In this document: positions 11,954 through 24,313 of the stretch, one piece after another | Numbering within the stretch: the stretch's first letter is position 1 | Layout of the letters: the number at the start of each line of letters is the position of its first letter | Source of the DNA: Oryza sativa Japonica Group | Lineage: Eukaryota; Streptophyta; Magnoliopsida; Poales; Poaceae | NCBI RefSeq assembly: GCF_034140825.1 | Contig: NC_089039.1 | Span: forward strand, 15,114,001-15,178,000 | Reading direction: 5' to 3' | Length of the DNA stretch: 64,000 nt | Notes under the pieces: generated by a model | The model's database searches: none | Seen by the model: only the letters and a program-made list of their open reading frames with translations | What the model was told of the DNA's origin: nothing | Made by a program: the position numbers and the translations under genes

Positions 11954-12473
11954 GAGCAAGTTTAATAGTGTAGTCCACTACAGGCTCCAAATCATTTATA
12001 ACCAATGTAATAGTCAATTCATACAATAGTTGTTTACTATACCATTAATATTTGGTCCCACCTGTCATACACACGTTATGTCTTGGAGTCCGTGTTGCAG
12101 CTGGCTACAGATCTGTAGCCCGCTGCTCTTCTCTCTCTTCTTTTATCTCTTTAAAATATGTTTATAGCTGGCTTAGGCCTCCTTTAATGGTTGAGCTAGT
12201 GCACTAGCTCATGCTTGTCCACCTCATACAAGAGATAGCAAAAAGTCTACCTCTCCAATAGATTATCTCATAGCATATTGTTTAAAATGCTTTGGGTTTC
12301 ACAATTCCTCTCACATTTTCTTTAGGAGCTTAGCTCTTGAAGAAGATATAGTGCATTCTCTCTCCTTATCTTCTCTCTCTTCCACATCATATAAAAGCTG
12401 ATATGGAGATTTATAAGCTAGCTGACTCATCCTTGTTGGAGGAGCCCTTATAGCCTGCTATTGTACCTGCTAT
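11954..12473. mobile_element. MITE interrupted by a second MITE
   Basis: The outer element starts 'gagcaagtttaatagtgtag' and ends near 'cctgctattgtacctgctat'; the ends are imperfect inverted repeats. Its body ('tggtcccacctgtcatacac', 'gtccgtgttgcagctggct') is typical of an abundant rice MITE. It is split at 12,175 by the element at 12,176-12,447. The outer ends are approximate. Confidence 0.65.
12176..12447. mobile_element. Tourist/Harbinger MITE nested in another MITE
   Basis: A 272-bp element with ends GGCCTCCTTTAATGG and TTGTTGGAGGAGCCC. It is flanked on both sides by TTA (12,173-12,175 and 12,448-12,450), the 3-bp target duplication of PIF/Harbinger elements. Removing it rejoins 'ctggctta' with 'tagcctgctattg' of the host MITE. 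Confidence 0.78.
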
Positions 12474-12868
12474 GATTAATACTAGTACTGTCACTTACCT
12501 CTCCGTTAAAAGGGACAGATATAGGTTGGTATTTTTTTTCTTGACGGAGGAAGTACTCGAATCTCAAATCTCAGTTAGGCCCGGGTAATTCTGCTATAGA
12601 AAAGAAACAATTAACAAAATGCTGAGATGAATGAATGTTCAGGCGAAAATTAATCCACAATGTTCTCGCAAAAGAAATATAATTAATTCACAATGTAATA
12701 GGACGGACACGTCATGACAGAAGAAGCATCTGTTGAAGCGTTCACGAGACAGATGCCGCATAAACAAGTGAGACATGCCACCCACGCGTCCATCTAATCT
12801 AATCTAACCACCCTGCACGAATCGCGACGCACCCCCCTGCGAAGCATTCCGTTCCAAGCGGGCAAGCG

Positions 12869-12876
12869 CTATATAT
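12869..12876 (+). promoter_or_regulatory. TATA box of the Mn-SOD gene
   Basis: CTATATAT lies 87 bp before the Mn-SOD start codon at 12,963, a normal spacing for a plant TATA box plus short leader. Transcription start is not known. Confidence 0.65.
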
Positions 12877-12962
12877 CGCCGCGGCGTCATCTCGACAAGG
12901 CACCTGCCACTCGCCCACTCCTCCTCCTCCCCCATCCTCCAGTGCTACGGTGTCACGCAGCC

Positions 12963-15900
12963 ATGGCGCTCCGCACGCTGGCCTCGAGGAAAACCCTAGC
13001 CGCCGCGGCGCTGCCGCTGGCTGCGGCGGCGGCGGCGAGGGGTGTGACGACCGTCGCGCTCCCGGACCTCCCCTACGACTACGGCGCGCTGGAGCCGGCC
13101 ATCTCCGGGGAGATCATGCGCCTGCACCACCAGAAGCACCACGCCACCTACGTCGCCAACTACAACAAGGCCCTCGAGCAGCTCGACGCCGCCGTCGCCA
13201 AGGGCGACGCCCCCGCCATCGTGCACCTCCAGAGCGCCATCAAGTTCAACGGCGGAGGTGAGGCCAAGTCCCGCCCCCCTTACCCCTTCCTCGCATACGG
13301 CTTTCTTTCTTTCTTTTTCTTCGTCCTGTTCATCGCGGGCGATGCGGGCGGCGGGGGATCTGAGGAATTGGGTGGGGTATTTGTGTGCTATTGTGGCTGA
13401 TCTGGATTGGTCTGGACGGGAGAGGCAGTGTGCTCCCCCAAATGGAGAATCGGATTGGGTTGGGGGTTTTAGGATCCTCCCATTTCTAGGGGTTTAGGTG
13501 GTTCTGGTTTTATTATCGGCCGCGAATTTAGGTTTAATACTGTGTTGTAGTGGTCTGGTACATACACTATTTTTTAAAACAGTTGAGACATGTGTTAACT
13601 GCGTGGGTGTTTTGAGTATAAAATTTGAACAATTTTGGTGCTTGTTATCCACAGTTAGGCGTTAGCTGTCTTGATTGTCATTTGGTTCAGGTAGTGATTA
13701 GTTGGTGTGCCTTTGATTCCTGCAAAATTTGAGCTGTTTTATATTAATTTCCTGTGTTTGAGAGGGGCTCAGTCTAACTGGTCAGGTAGCGATCCATTGT
13801 TGTAATTTTGCTATCCAGTGCTTCTCTAATTTGATCAGGCAGTTGGATGAATGGGTGATCTGTTAAGCTTCATTTCTAGGTGAAAGTTCTGTATGCGGTA
13901 ATGTACTTTGGGCTCGAATTTGAACAATTTTGATGCATGTTCTCTGCACTTAGCTATCCTGATTGTCAGTTGGTTGTGCTTTTAAGGATTTGTTCGCCTA
14001 AGATAGGATTTGAGTAGATTCAGCATTGGGTTCTTGGGCTTGTGCCATAGTTTATTTTAATCTAGCTTTCAACTTTTGAAGGCCCTCTTTGTTTTATGTT
14101 CTAGACATATCTAGTGTTTGATGGGGTGTATTGTCATCGCAGAAGTTCGAACTGCATTGAATTTTGTGCTTGTACACCCTTTAATTTAAAGGGTATGTTA
14201 TGTTATCTCCCATCTCAATGCCAGAAATTTTCCTGTCTCCTGTAAAAATTTGAGTTGTTTTATGTTAATTTCCTGTCTTTGAGATGAACTCAGTCTGATT
14301 GGTCAGTTAGTGATCCATTATTGTAATTTTGAGATCCATCGCTTCTTTAATTTGATCATGCACTTGGAGAATGGTTGATGTATTAAGCTTCATTTCTATA
14401 TGACCAGATGCGTTTCTACTAAATTAGACAGCACCATGATGCATCCATGAGCTGCTGATTTATTGAGCTCAGGTTGAGCTGCCTTTGAGTTGGTTCCACA
14501 GTTGCCAATTTCTCTAATAAAAATATATAGAGACAAATTAGTGGTCCCCTTTTACTATCTCTTCAGAAAATTTTATTTAACTTTGAAGAAATAGTTTGGT
14601 AGTTTCACTTATATTCATATGTTGGATGATAATATACATGATAAATTGGCGTAAGGTTCACAATTTCACATTACACCAAACTATCAGGGTGTGTTTGGAT
14701 AATGGGAAATGGGGAGTGGGATTAGGATTGGGAAATCAATGAAGGGTTAGGATTAAATGGAACTGGAAGAATGAATGGTTAGGATTTAAAGATGCATTTT
14801 TGTGGGTGGGAAATCATTTCCCTATCCCATTAGCCAAACACTCCGTCAAAGGGAACAGCAGGTGGTATGGTAGTAAAGAGGTATCCTCAGGACAGGGCTA
14901 CGTTGTTCCAGCTGGGACCCAAGCTGCCGCCCACTCCCAACGCTCCTGTAGGATGGAGCTGCTGTGTTTGTGTTATTGTGTGAGCGCGGAATTGAAGAGA
15001 CTAGTGTTCCTTTCTTCTAGAGCCTCCAAAAAATCAGGATGGGTGTGACTTTTGCCAGCTCTTAGCTAAATTCTTGCACTTGGATAGACACCACTGCAAG
15101 AGGAACCAAAGCCAAATCTTCCGAGCATAGACACAAGAAATAAGCAAATGGTCGGCACACCCCTCCTGACCATGAAGCAGAAGGCTTAGTGGGTGTCCAT
15201 TCACTGCCGGAGCATCTCATCTGTTGTCTAGATTCATTGATTTGCAATAAAAAAAATTCTAGAGTTAATTTATTGCGATTTCGTTGCTCTCAGATATCTA
15301 CTCTATTCGTTACAACAAAGATATTTTCAGTAATGCCTTTGTATTAACTGTGCTGCAGGCCATGTCAATCATTCGATCTTCTGGAATAACCTCAAGCCTA
15401 TCAGCGTAATTATCCAGTCCATACAACTTGCTCCATTTCTTTCTTCCTCCACTTACTTTTTTTCTACTGGATCTCCAATCACCGAATTAATGAAAATATT
15501 GGGTGTTTTACAGGAGGGTGGTGGTGATCCACCACATGCAAAACTTGGCTGGGCCATTGATGAGGATTTTGGTTCATTTGAGGCACTTGTAAAGAAGATG
15601 AGTGCAGAAGGTGCTGCTTTACAAGGATCTGGATGGGTGGTATGTACACCATGCATTGCTTTATCCATTGATGTGTCATCCTGTTCAGTCTGAAGAAATG
15701 TATTGTTCATTTATTATATTTATTTTCTCGTACAGTGGCTAGCTTTGGATAAAGAGGCAAAGAAGCTTTCAGTGGAAACAACTGCTAACCAGGTGAAAGT
15801 TCTTAACTCTTTGTAGATTATATTATTTGCGCATAATAACAGGATGTCCTATACCATGCAGTCTACTCTTGAACAACAACAGTTCAATTCAGTAGATTCT

Positions 15901-17380
15901 TATCATTTTTGTCATGTTTTCAATGTCTGTTGAGATAGTGATAAAAAACACTTCTGTAAGATCAAGGGATGGGGATTAGCAATATGGTACATCAATGGTT
16001 ACTGCAGAAACACATCGTTAGAAACATATGCAATAATTTTGGTACATTGGGCAAGGAAACTGTTATTGGATGCATGTTCATTGTTCTGATAAAAAATGGT
16101 ACCGATCAATATGCTAGTGGCTTGCTAAAATATGTTACTGCAGTTTAGTTAACATGTACTGTTGAAACAATACCTTGTTCAGCAGTCCTGCAATTGGATT
16201 TCAAGAGTTAAGAGCAAGGACACTATATTTTGTTTAATAAGTTGTTATGACATGGTACTTAAAATTAATGTGTTTTACCAGTATAAGATGTATTGTCTTC
16301 TGAACATACTATTTTCTAACATCCTGTAAACTTTTATGAAGTATCTATGAATTTTCATTGTTTAATGAATTCTGAATATGACTGTTCTAAGTACATGGCA
16401 AGAGTTTGCTGTTCTCATAGTTCAGTTTTTGCTTTGGCTAATGTGTTGAGCAATATGAAATTGTAGCCCTACTTTCTAAAGGAAAGAATACATTTTTTTT
16501 AGCATCCTACATGGTGATTTGATAATAGGGCACAGCTGACTTCTTGCAATTTGCAGGACCCTCTGGTAACGAAGGGGGCCAACTTGGTTCCTTTGTTGGG
16601 AATTGATGTCTGGGAGCATGCGTACTACCTGCAGGTAATCTCATGCTGTTGTGGGGGTCAGAGGCACACTCATTGTTTAGTTGCTCTTATTCTGCTGTTG
16701 GTTATTATTCCTAATGGCATGTTGTAATTTGCTTATGTTGTTAGTGTTGCTAGCGCCACATATGATGTGTTCATTGATCACAAATTCACACTTGAATGAG
16801 TTGGACAACTTATTCCCCTTGTAGCATTTGCACTACGAAGCTATTGCCTTTTTTTTTAAGATAATGGAAAGAATCCTGGGCTTTACTTCAAAGAAGCTAC
16901 AACCACTTATTACATAATTCACTGAATGAAGCTACTGCTTGAAAATACGGTTCCCATTGTTTTCCACAAGACCTAACAGGAGCAGAGTAGAATGATATCA
17001 CATTGTTTCATGGGTTATGTCTCAAAAGATCAGAGAAAATTTAGGAGTAGTAGGATGTGACTAGGCATCGAATACGCATGTGCATGAATACAAAATGTGA
17101 GTACCATTGAAGATTACTAGTATTGTACGTTCTGAACTTCTGATGTAGTACATAGTCTGACTATAGAAGGAATAGTTACCTCTGGCTGTTTAACAACTTA
17201 CAACATCGTGCACACCCAACTTATTTGTGCTTCGAATTTCAACCTTTGCTATTGCTAAACAGTCTTCATTGATTTCCGTGGTTGCAGTACAAGAATGTCA
17301 GGCCAGACTACCTGAGCAACATCTGGAAGGTGATGAACTGGAAATACGCAGGGGAGGTGTACGAAAATGCGACTGCTTGA
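12963..17380 (+). CDS. SODA: Manganese superoxide dismutase, mitochondrial
   Basis: Six exons: 12,963-13,257; 15,359-15,405; 15,514-15,639; 15,736-15,792; 16,557-16,634; 17,288-17,380, giving 231 residues, the usual length for plant Mn-SOD. The enzyme converts superoxide to oxygen and hydrogen peroxide in the mitochondrial matrix. Residues 1 to about 28 are Ala/Arg/Leu-rich without acidic residues, a typical mitochondrial presequence. The mature part starts near [15 protein letters not shown]. Metal ligands by family alignment are His55 ([10 protein letters not shown]), His103 (VNHSIFW), Asp192 and His196 (DVWEHAYY). Splice sites are GT-AG and all exon phases agree. Intron 1 is about 2.1 kb and holds a MITE. 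I recognise this as the rice Mn-SOD (SodA1/MSD1). Confidence 0.97.
14687..14852. mobile_element. MITE in Mn-SOD intron 1
   Basis: The inverted ends are GTGTTTGGATAATGGGA and, reading back, GTGTTTGGCTAATGGGA. A relative in opposite orientation lies at about 27,109-27,257 ('gtttggcaagtgggattggg' ... 'cccatttgccaaacac'). Target duplication is unclear, so the superfamily is not assigned. Confidence 0.6.
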
Positions 17381-17660
17381 TGTTGTCTGAAGGCAACGCT
17401 CATGGTTTTTTTTCACCTAGTACTGCCATGGATCTTTGTATGCAATAAAAATGGGCCTATTGCACTTCTGGACCTTGTGTACATTGCGTAGAGGTGGACT
17501 AATGCATAACATAATATGCCTGAGATTTTCTTCTTGTGCTGCTTTCCTGCATTTCTTTGCTCCTGGTGTTTCACTGCCCATGCATTTACTACTGCGCCGG
17601 TACTGCCTTTCTGTGCCAATTCCCGTTCTCAAAGCGAATGAATAATTCTGTGCTGATATA

Positions 17661-17781
17661 CTACCTCCGTTTCAAAATATAGTGACTTTTAGCTATGAAT
17701 CTGGACACATAATTGTTCAGATTCATAGTTAAAAATACTTATATTTTAGGATTGCTTATATTTTGGGACGGAGGGAGGGAG
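17661..17781. mobile_element. Stowaway MITE downstream of Mn-SOD
   Basis: Ends are CTACCTCCGTTTCAAAATAT and GGGACGGAGGGAGGGAG, the Stowaway terminal pattern, with TA target duplications at 17,659-17,660 and 17,782-17,783. The centre has the inverted arms 'atgaatctggacac' and 'gttcagattcat'. The rest of 17,790-18,470 is AT-rich without a supported gene. Confidence 0.82.
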
Positions 17782-18742
17782 TAATGATGTAATTTAGGAA
17801 GAACACTCGTACATATGGAACGCATGCAGTTCTTTGTAAATTTACAAGAATAGTCTCGTGGAACGCAAGTAATGGATCAACCAAAATACTAATCCCCCTC
17901 GTACCTCAGCACAGTCCTCATCGCCTGGTGTACATGCGTGCATCTTTCATATAATCGCGGAAAAGCCACGACACTTGTTTTTAAGTGCTCAAGTTGTATA
18001 AAAGTTGGATGTGAGCGATATCTTTTGTAATATTTAGAATATTATCTAAAAACAATATGTTTAAATGTATGTTGGGGAATAATTTCATCAGATTATATTT
18101 TAACCATATTTAATAAATATATTCGAACATAAATTTTTATCGGTCAATTTTCTTGTTTCTGACTTTATTTGCTTGGGTGCGTGCTGAAGAATGTGGTGTT
18201 CTTATCTCCGATTCTCTTTCACAAATTTTAACCATCATTTTTTTTTATTTTACATAGATCAAGACGAATTGTATGATTGTTTCCGGTGTGTTTTTTCAAA
18301 AAAAAAGAGCAGTTTTTCTTTTCATTTCGTAAATTTCAGTCACTTTTTAAAAACAAAAAAGTACTCCATACAGCTTAATTTTGGAAAATTCAAAGTTCAG
18401 CATAATTACAAAAAAGCTTAGGACAAACGACTCGCCCTTGCGATTTTGCGAATGATAAACGAACGGTTTCATTTCACAGACGCTTCACTTCGCTCAGCTG
18501 TAGTAGACATCGAGTTTGAGTCGGACTCCGACTCCGAGTCCCATTCGGTACCCCTCCATCCATAAATCTCGTTTCGTCCTCGCCCGCCGCCTCCGCTTCC
18601 CATTCCCGCCGCCCGCTTCCTCCACCTGATCCTTCGCCCTCGATTCGCTGCACTTGATCCGCCGCTGCGCCGCCTCTCGATTCGATCCATCTCTGTGCCC
18701 TAGCTACCCTCGCAGCAGAGTCCACTCCACCCGAGGTGCGAC

Positions 18743-20488
18743 ATGGCCGTCGGGATGGCGCCTCCTCCTCCCACGGCCGCCGCGCTGCCGTCCCGCCGCC
18801 GCCTCAGGGAGCGGATCCAGTCGGAGCGCCAGGTGGTCGGCGGCCTCCTCAAGAAGGCGGAGGCCTTGGTGGCCCGCGCCAAGGAGGACGTCCATGGCGG
18901 GCGCGCCGCGGCGGCGCACTCCGAGGCCTGCGCTCTCCCTCGCCGCGGCCGTTTCTTGCGTCGTCCGGAGGCCCGACCGGAGGCGGAGGCCACCGCCGCG
19001 ATGGACGGGGCTGCCTCTCCCCGCAAGAAGAGGCGGAAGGCGGCGACCTCCGCGAGCTCGATCGTGGAGGTGGAGGTGATCGAGCCGACCATGCCCAAGG
19101 CGCAGAGGGACCGCCTCTACGGCCTCCTCTCCTCGCTGTCGGCGGAGATGCCATTGCCGCCGCACATCGTGGCCTTGATGCAGAGCCAGTGCTGCTGCGT
19201 CGTGGACCCTAATGGCGAAGAGATGGATGTGGACCTTGGCTCCGCGAAGGATGCTGCCTTGTTCCAGTTGCTGAACCTGCTCGAGGAATTCGCTCAACAG
19301 CAGACCACCAAGATTCAGCCACGGCTGGCGGAGGAGCAAGAACCGCCCAAGATCGAGGCACCCGACGCCACCAGCCGCTCGTCGTCGATCTGCCAACTGA
19401 TGGAGGACGGCGAGGTCGCCGATGAGGGCGCGGACATGGACATGGACATCTGCGGCGGCGTCTCTCCCCTGGTAGTGGACAAGGTTCAGTTCTCGCCGCT
19501 TCCGAAGCAAGAAGAGGATGATGAGTTGATCAACACCAGCGGCGGCGGCGGCTTCTCTCTCCAATCGCCGCCTGCCAAGCAACAAGAGGAAGAATTCGTC
19601 CGCGATGCCTCCCCTGTTGCAGTTGACAAGTTCCCTCAAACTGAATCTCCTAGCTCGAGCACTGGCTCCTCTTCTGGATCGTCATCATCTTCATCTTCGA
19701 GCGGTGGCTCATCTGGATCATCCTGCAGCGGTTGCTCCTCTTCAGGCAGCGACTCTAACGATGACGGAGACAGTGCGAGCAGCCGCCCTGATAACTCTGA
19801 ACTTCCCACTGAAGCTGCAGCGAAGCCATTGGAGCAGCAGCAGGTCACAGTCTGCGGCGGCGTCTCTCCCCTGATCGATGAGTTCTCGCCGCTTCCGAAG
19901 CAACAAGAGGATGACGAGTTGATCGACGTCACTGGCGGCGTCTCCCCTGTATCAGTCAACAAGTTCCCAGATTCTCCTCGCTCGAGCAGCAGTGGCTCTT
20001 CCTCCTCTTCCAGCAGCGGTTCGTCCTCCTCCTCGTCGGAAAGTGACTCAGACGACGACGGCGACAGTGCGAGCAGCAAGCCAGACACCGCAGATCATCC
20101 CACTGAAGCTGAGGCGCCGAAGCTTCAGCCATTGGAGCAACATGAGGTCGCGGAGCAAGACAAGAAGCTGATCGCCGAGAGAGCAGCATCTCCGAACACC
20201 GAGATGCAGGAGCTGATCGCCAGGGCCCAGGAGAGGCAGAAACTCCGGCTTGAGCTCGAGAGGAAGACGGCGCGCGAGCTCGAGAGGAAGATGGCGCGCG
20301 AGCAGCTGCAGGAGATGGAGAGGACGGCACGGCCGGTCTACGACAGCATCGACCCCAGTGTCATGAAGCAGCTCGGGATCTCCGGCGATGCGCAGTACAT
20401 CGTCAGCCCGGTGAAATCTCGGCACAGCCTGCATCGGCGCGGCGGCGGCGGCCTGCTACAGAAGCTCGGCTTCTTCCTCAAAGAATAG
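18743..20488 (+). CDS. NET-domain, Ser/Asp-rich nuclear protein (no bromodomain)
   Basis: A single exon of 581 residues. Residues about 117-184 (PKAQRDRLYGLLSSL to LLNLLEEFA, with an acidic MDVDL strand) resemble the extra-terminal (NET) domain of plant GTE/BET proteins, which binds chromatin partners through an acidic groove. There is no bromodomain upstream; only a basic N-terminus and a nuclear-localisation stretch RKKRRK (94-99). Residues 237-466 are two tandem copies of one module: GGVSPL, FSPLPKQ, DDELI, V(D/N)KFP, a poly-Ser run, then a D-rich DDGDSASS block and a PTEA/LEQ tail. The C-terminus (486-528) is a charged coiled coil ending MERTARPVYDSIDP. The ATG at 18,743 has several GC-rich codons in frame behind it; an internal M5 is also possible. 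Likely nuclear; function not known. Confidence 0.82.
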   Translation: MAVGMAPPPPTAAALPSRRRLRERIQSERQVVGGLLKKAEALVARAKEDVHGGRAAAAHSEACALPRRGRFLRRPEARPEAEATAAMDGAASPRKKRRKAATSASSIVEVEVIEPTMPKAQRDRLYGLLSSLSAEMPLPPHIVALMQSQCCCVVDPNGEEMDVDLGSAKDAALFQLLNLLEEFAQQQTTKIQPRLAEEQEPPKIEAPDATSRSSSICQLMEDGEVADEGADMDMDICGGVSPLVVDKVQFSPLPKQEEDDELINTSGGGGFSLQSPPAKQQEEEFVRDASPVAVDKFPQTESPSSSTGSSSGSSSSSSSSGGSSGSSCSGCSSSGSDSNDDGDSASSRPDNSELPTEAAAKPLEQQQVTVCGGVSPLIDEFSPLPKQQEDDELIDVTGGVSPVSVNKFPDSPRSSSSGSSSSSSSGSSSSSSESDSDDDGDSASSKPDTADHPTEAEAPKLQPLEQHEVAEQDKKLIAERAASPNTEMQELIARAQERQKLRLELERKTARELERKMAREQLQEMERTARPVYDSIDPSVMKQLGISGDAQYIVSPVKSRHSLHRRGGGGLLQKLGFFLKE

Positions 20489-21259
20489 CATGATCCATCA
20501 TCAATGGTGTCTGTAAAGCTCTGTAGGTTTCTTGTCACATTGGGATCATATGCTCTGAGCCTCTGACAATGATCTCATCAGTTGCTTGCTCTCAAGCCTT
20601 TGATGTACTTAAAACCATTGATTAGCTTGCAGCTAAGTTATGCTGTACATGTGTCTTGTATTATATCTGATTATATGAAATTATGAATCGTCTTAAACAA
20701 CTGTACTGTTTCTGCCTTATTTCAAGTGTATGCTTAGTCTTCTGTTCATGAATGATAACAGTTGCACATGTTGTTAGTTTATCTGAAACAAGCAAAGCGA
20801 CAGCATCAACGAAGTAGTCTTTTTTTTTTTTGGTGAGATTTACCTTTGGAAAAGGTAAGAGAAACTGATTTATAAGATATATCTGGTGCAAAATTGAAGA
20901 TCAGGAACAATGTTTGTACATGGTAAGCACCCTTGAGTTTCCAAGAGTGATGCTACTAACCTCTTAACAAACAGAAAAACAAAGAGAAACAACTAATAGT
21001 GCTAAAATGCCTCAACAACACAGCTGACATTGCTGCCTCCCACTTGCAAAGTAACAAAGCAAAAATTGCTGCCTGTGTAGTGCAGGATAGATGGGTGAAC
21101 CTATTTCAGATTACTTCTTGTGTGAGAGCTCTCCACTAGTTTTGGGAAGCAAATGCTCACAGGAAACCTTGATGGGCTGCTCATCCCAAATATACTTGTG
21201 TGCTCTTCAACTGCAACGATCTTGTCTGCTTCGTCAACCACATAGGCCATAGGTTGCTG
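20489..21259. other. Spacer between convergent genes
   Basis: This holds the 3' flanks of the NET-domain gene (+) and the TRM1 gene (-), which converge here. I see a T run at about 20,819-20,831 and no open frame that looks coding. Confidence 0.6.
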
Positions 21260-24200
21260 TTATCGCAAATTCCGGATCTCCTGCGCGACGTCTAAGCAAC
21301 ACTCAATGGGACAGTTGGTCTTGATTGCATTGGCGCCTATATGTGATCTACAAGCAGCATACCCTTCCTGCTCACACATTCAGAGGGTGCTCAGATAGTC
21401 AGATTGCAAAGGTATACCAATATATGCTTATTAAAAAGTCAAAAGGTTAATTAAAGATGCTTCATTAGGTAAATACTTATTAAGAAGAACTGACTGATAC
21501 ATATCACATAAGAAGCAAAAATTAAGAAAAGATGGGTGCTGAGTTAGCTAGGAATTTGCATGTTAACTGAACATTGATATTACAGACAAGCGAAATACCT
21601 TTCGCAGCGAGTTTATGAGGGTGCCAAGTGGTGGAGAGTTTACTTTTGCACGGCTAGCAATCTAGAACCACATGCAACAAATTAGTTTTGCTGGAAGATT
21701 TCTGATAGTAAGCTTGAATGGTACATTACATATTTCTGAACAAGTTAATAAGGAACTGCAAAATATACCTCATCAAGTCTGATATATCCAGGGGGCAACC
21801 TTGAGTCGCTTTCCTCAATCATTGTGTCAAGAAGTTTTTCTAATGAGACACCATTCTCAATTGTGTTTGCCCATCCCCATTCTGTTGCCAAGCTTAACAT
21901 TTCAGTTAGGAAGGTGGTATCATGGAGAGGACCTGTCCAAAGTGGTCCTACAACAGTGATCGAATCGGGATCCTGTAAAAGAAAATGTAACCACATAATA
22001 GCACAGTTCCTTACCCAAGTATTTAACAGTAAGAATGGCTTGATGAGATTTCTTGCGTATGGCATACAGTTCTCAACTTAGGTGATGAACTTATGTGATG
22101 GAGACATATTCATTAGTAGCATGTGGCATATGGTTCTCAACTTATTAAATGGGCATGTTTGTATGCTAGCAAAGTGATAATATTTGGTTTATTACCTTTG
22201 GGGTGTTCTATTGGAAACAAAGTAGTCAGATAACCTTTTGTATTGTGCTAACATACTCTAATAGCCCTTACTTAACCTTAAGAAGTATTGATCTACTTTT
22301 CAGACCTGCTAAAAATATTTAATATGGTCCAACACTTGCTAACTATATCATAGCAAAGCCTGGGTTGGCAGCTATGGCTGATCTGGGAGTATCCACTACC
22401 CAGTAAGCCTGACTCTAGAGTGAATCATGTATCCGGGAGCTTTACCACTCCAAGCGATCACACATGATTTGATTTCAACAAAGAAATCTTTCGCATCAAT
22501 ACAGTAAAAAAAATGGGACAAACTATGATTTGCTTATGATGCCTTTCACATTATTATACCACCACAGACTCGTGTACCTACAATTTTGTCTGCACAACCA
22601 CAAGTAATCTGCCCCAACTCATCAAATCCAAAAGTCCGTGACTGGCCACAACTTTTGCAATGGCAAATGAAACCATAATTACTGCCAAAATAGAAATAGT
22701 TAGCAACTACCCATTGTATGGACTAACTGTTCATATCGTCATAGAATGACCAGTAACAAAAGAACAATGACTAACCTGATGCCATCTTGTTTTCCATTAT
22801 GTAACTGTACCATGACTCGAAAAATAGGGCCATGATATGCATAGTATGAGAACAATGGAGTAATGTGAAATCCCAGAATAGCAGCTTCCCGTGCAGCACC
22901 ACCTATAAGCATTCGCAAACCGACCTCATTCGGATATGGCACTGGACGTATATATGCTCCATATGATGACAAAGAGCTAAAGAAAACATAATGTTACAAG
23001 GTTCACATGAAAGAAGCATGGATGCTATAATGCCCACTACAAAACAAACCTGGTCAAGTTCAACACAGAAAAACTAATCTGTAGTGTAGCCTAGTGTGCA
23101 TTACAAAAGGAATTGACTATTACAACAGGAGCATTGGCACACCACCAAAGAAATAGTGATATGCATGTACGAAGTGCACACTGTCATACTCAACAATCTA
23201 ATTTGAATTCACTGTTTCTAATTATACTACAAACAGAATTACTGATTTGATGTTCATACTCATTCTAAAATCTGCTTTCTAACTTCGCTCACACCGTTTG
23301 TCCATCTGACATGGATTTTCCTAGGTAAACATATGTTTCATGCTCTCTAATAATTGACATTATTTGCCATACGTTATTTAGCAGTTTCTAGTACACCTAC
23401 TGAACAACTAAAAGGCCAGCATTTGAACATGTAAAACTATGTACATTTTCAGAATACAAAGATTACAACCGTCAGTTGAGCTATAAGAAGCAATTCAATG
23501 CAGAAGTGTAGCAGACACTCCAGTTTCAATTGAGCAAATATTAATCAACATAATCTGAACACAATAAACAGAACAATTCTAATAATTGACAAAAGATAGA
23601 AATGCTTGATGAATTAGCACAAGCTTTAAGAAGCTAAGGCGAAGGCATTACAAATTGGATGATACTACCCGAGATGTGTCATGCCGAAATGGACCACGGA
23701 CTCACCTTCTTGAGCCATACCCTCTCGCGGACCGCCAATCCGTAGATGTCAGATACAGTAGGCCCCCAATTCTGAGCGCCAGCAACGCCGCCCTGATGTA
23801 CGCGGCGTCGCCGCCGAACGAGTCCACGTCGATGACGTCGAAGTACTCGCGGCGGAGGTAGCGCTCCGAGAGCAGCCGGGTGGCGTCGAGGTGCGACACC
23901 GCCCACCTCCTGTCCGGCGCCCGCTCGAAGCGGGAGAGGTTGCCGACGATGACGGGGCGGAGCGCCTCGGAGGCGTCGTTGGCCCAGACGAAGTCGGCGC
24001 CGACCTGCGCCAGGTAGCGGAGCGCGCGGACGCCGCAGCCGCACATGGCGTCGAGGCAGAGGAACGGGGCGGAGGGGCCGGCGGCGCGGCGGTGGAGGGT
24101 GGCCGCGAGGACGGCGAGGTCGCGGCCCGCGGCGCTGTCGCTGCGGTAGAATGCGGAGCCCGGGTCGAAGGTGACCCCGCGCTCGGAGTGCGCGCAGGCG

Positions 24201-24313
24201 GGTGGCTCCGCGCTGCGCCGGCGGTGGCGGTGGCGGCGAGGTTGGAGTGGAGAGGGGAGCGCTCTGGGGAACGAGAGCGCCGCTGCCGCTGCCGCGGCGG
24301 CGGAGATGGCCAT
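21260..24313 (-). CDS. TRM1: tRNA (guanine-26-N2)-dimethyltransferase, Trm1 family
   Basis: Six exons on the minus strand: 24,313-23,706; 22,976-22,776; 22,681-22,582; 21,972-21,769; 21,661-21,599; 21,367-21,260, giving 427 residues. Trm1 methylates G26 of tRNAs using S-adenosylmethionine. Visible parts: SAM-binding LDAMCGCGVRALRY (87-100), acidic residue in WANDAS (about 112), the DVIDVDSFGG loop (159-168), then GAYIRPVPYPNEVGLRML, the Cys pattern HCKSCG ... TCGCAD resembling a zinc site, VVGPLWTGPLHD and PPGYIRLDE. The C-terminal end (SPPLGTLINSLRKEGYAACRSH) matches the family tail and stops after QEIRNLR. The N-terminus is Ala/Arg-rich without acids over about 35 residues, suggesting a plastid or mitochondrial transit peptide. 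It is shorter than cytosolic/nuclear plant Trm1. The motif usually written D-P-F/Y-G reads DSFG here. Confidence 0.9.

Noticed and set aside
18704-19639. A 311-codon minus-strand frame opposite the NET-domain gene
   Set aside because: It is a mirror of a GC-rich coding exon; no family likeness, while the plus frame has clear modules.
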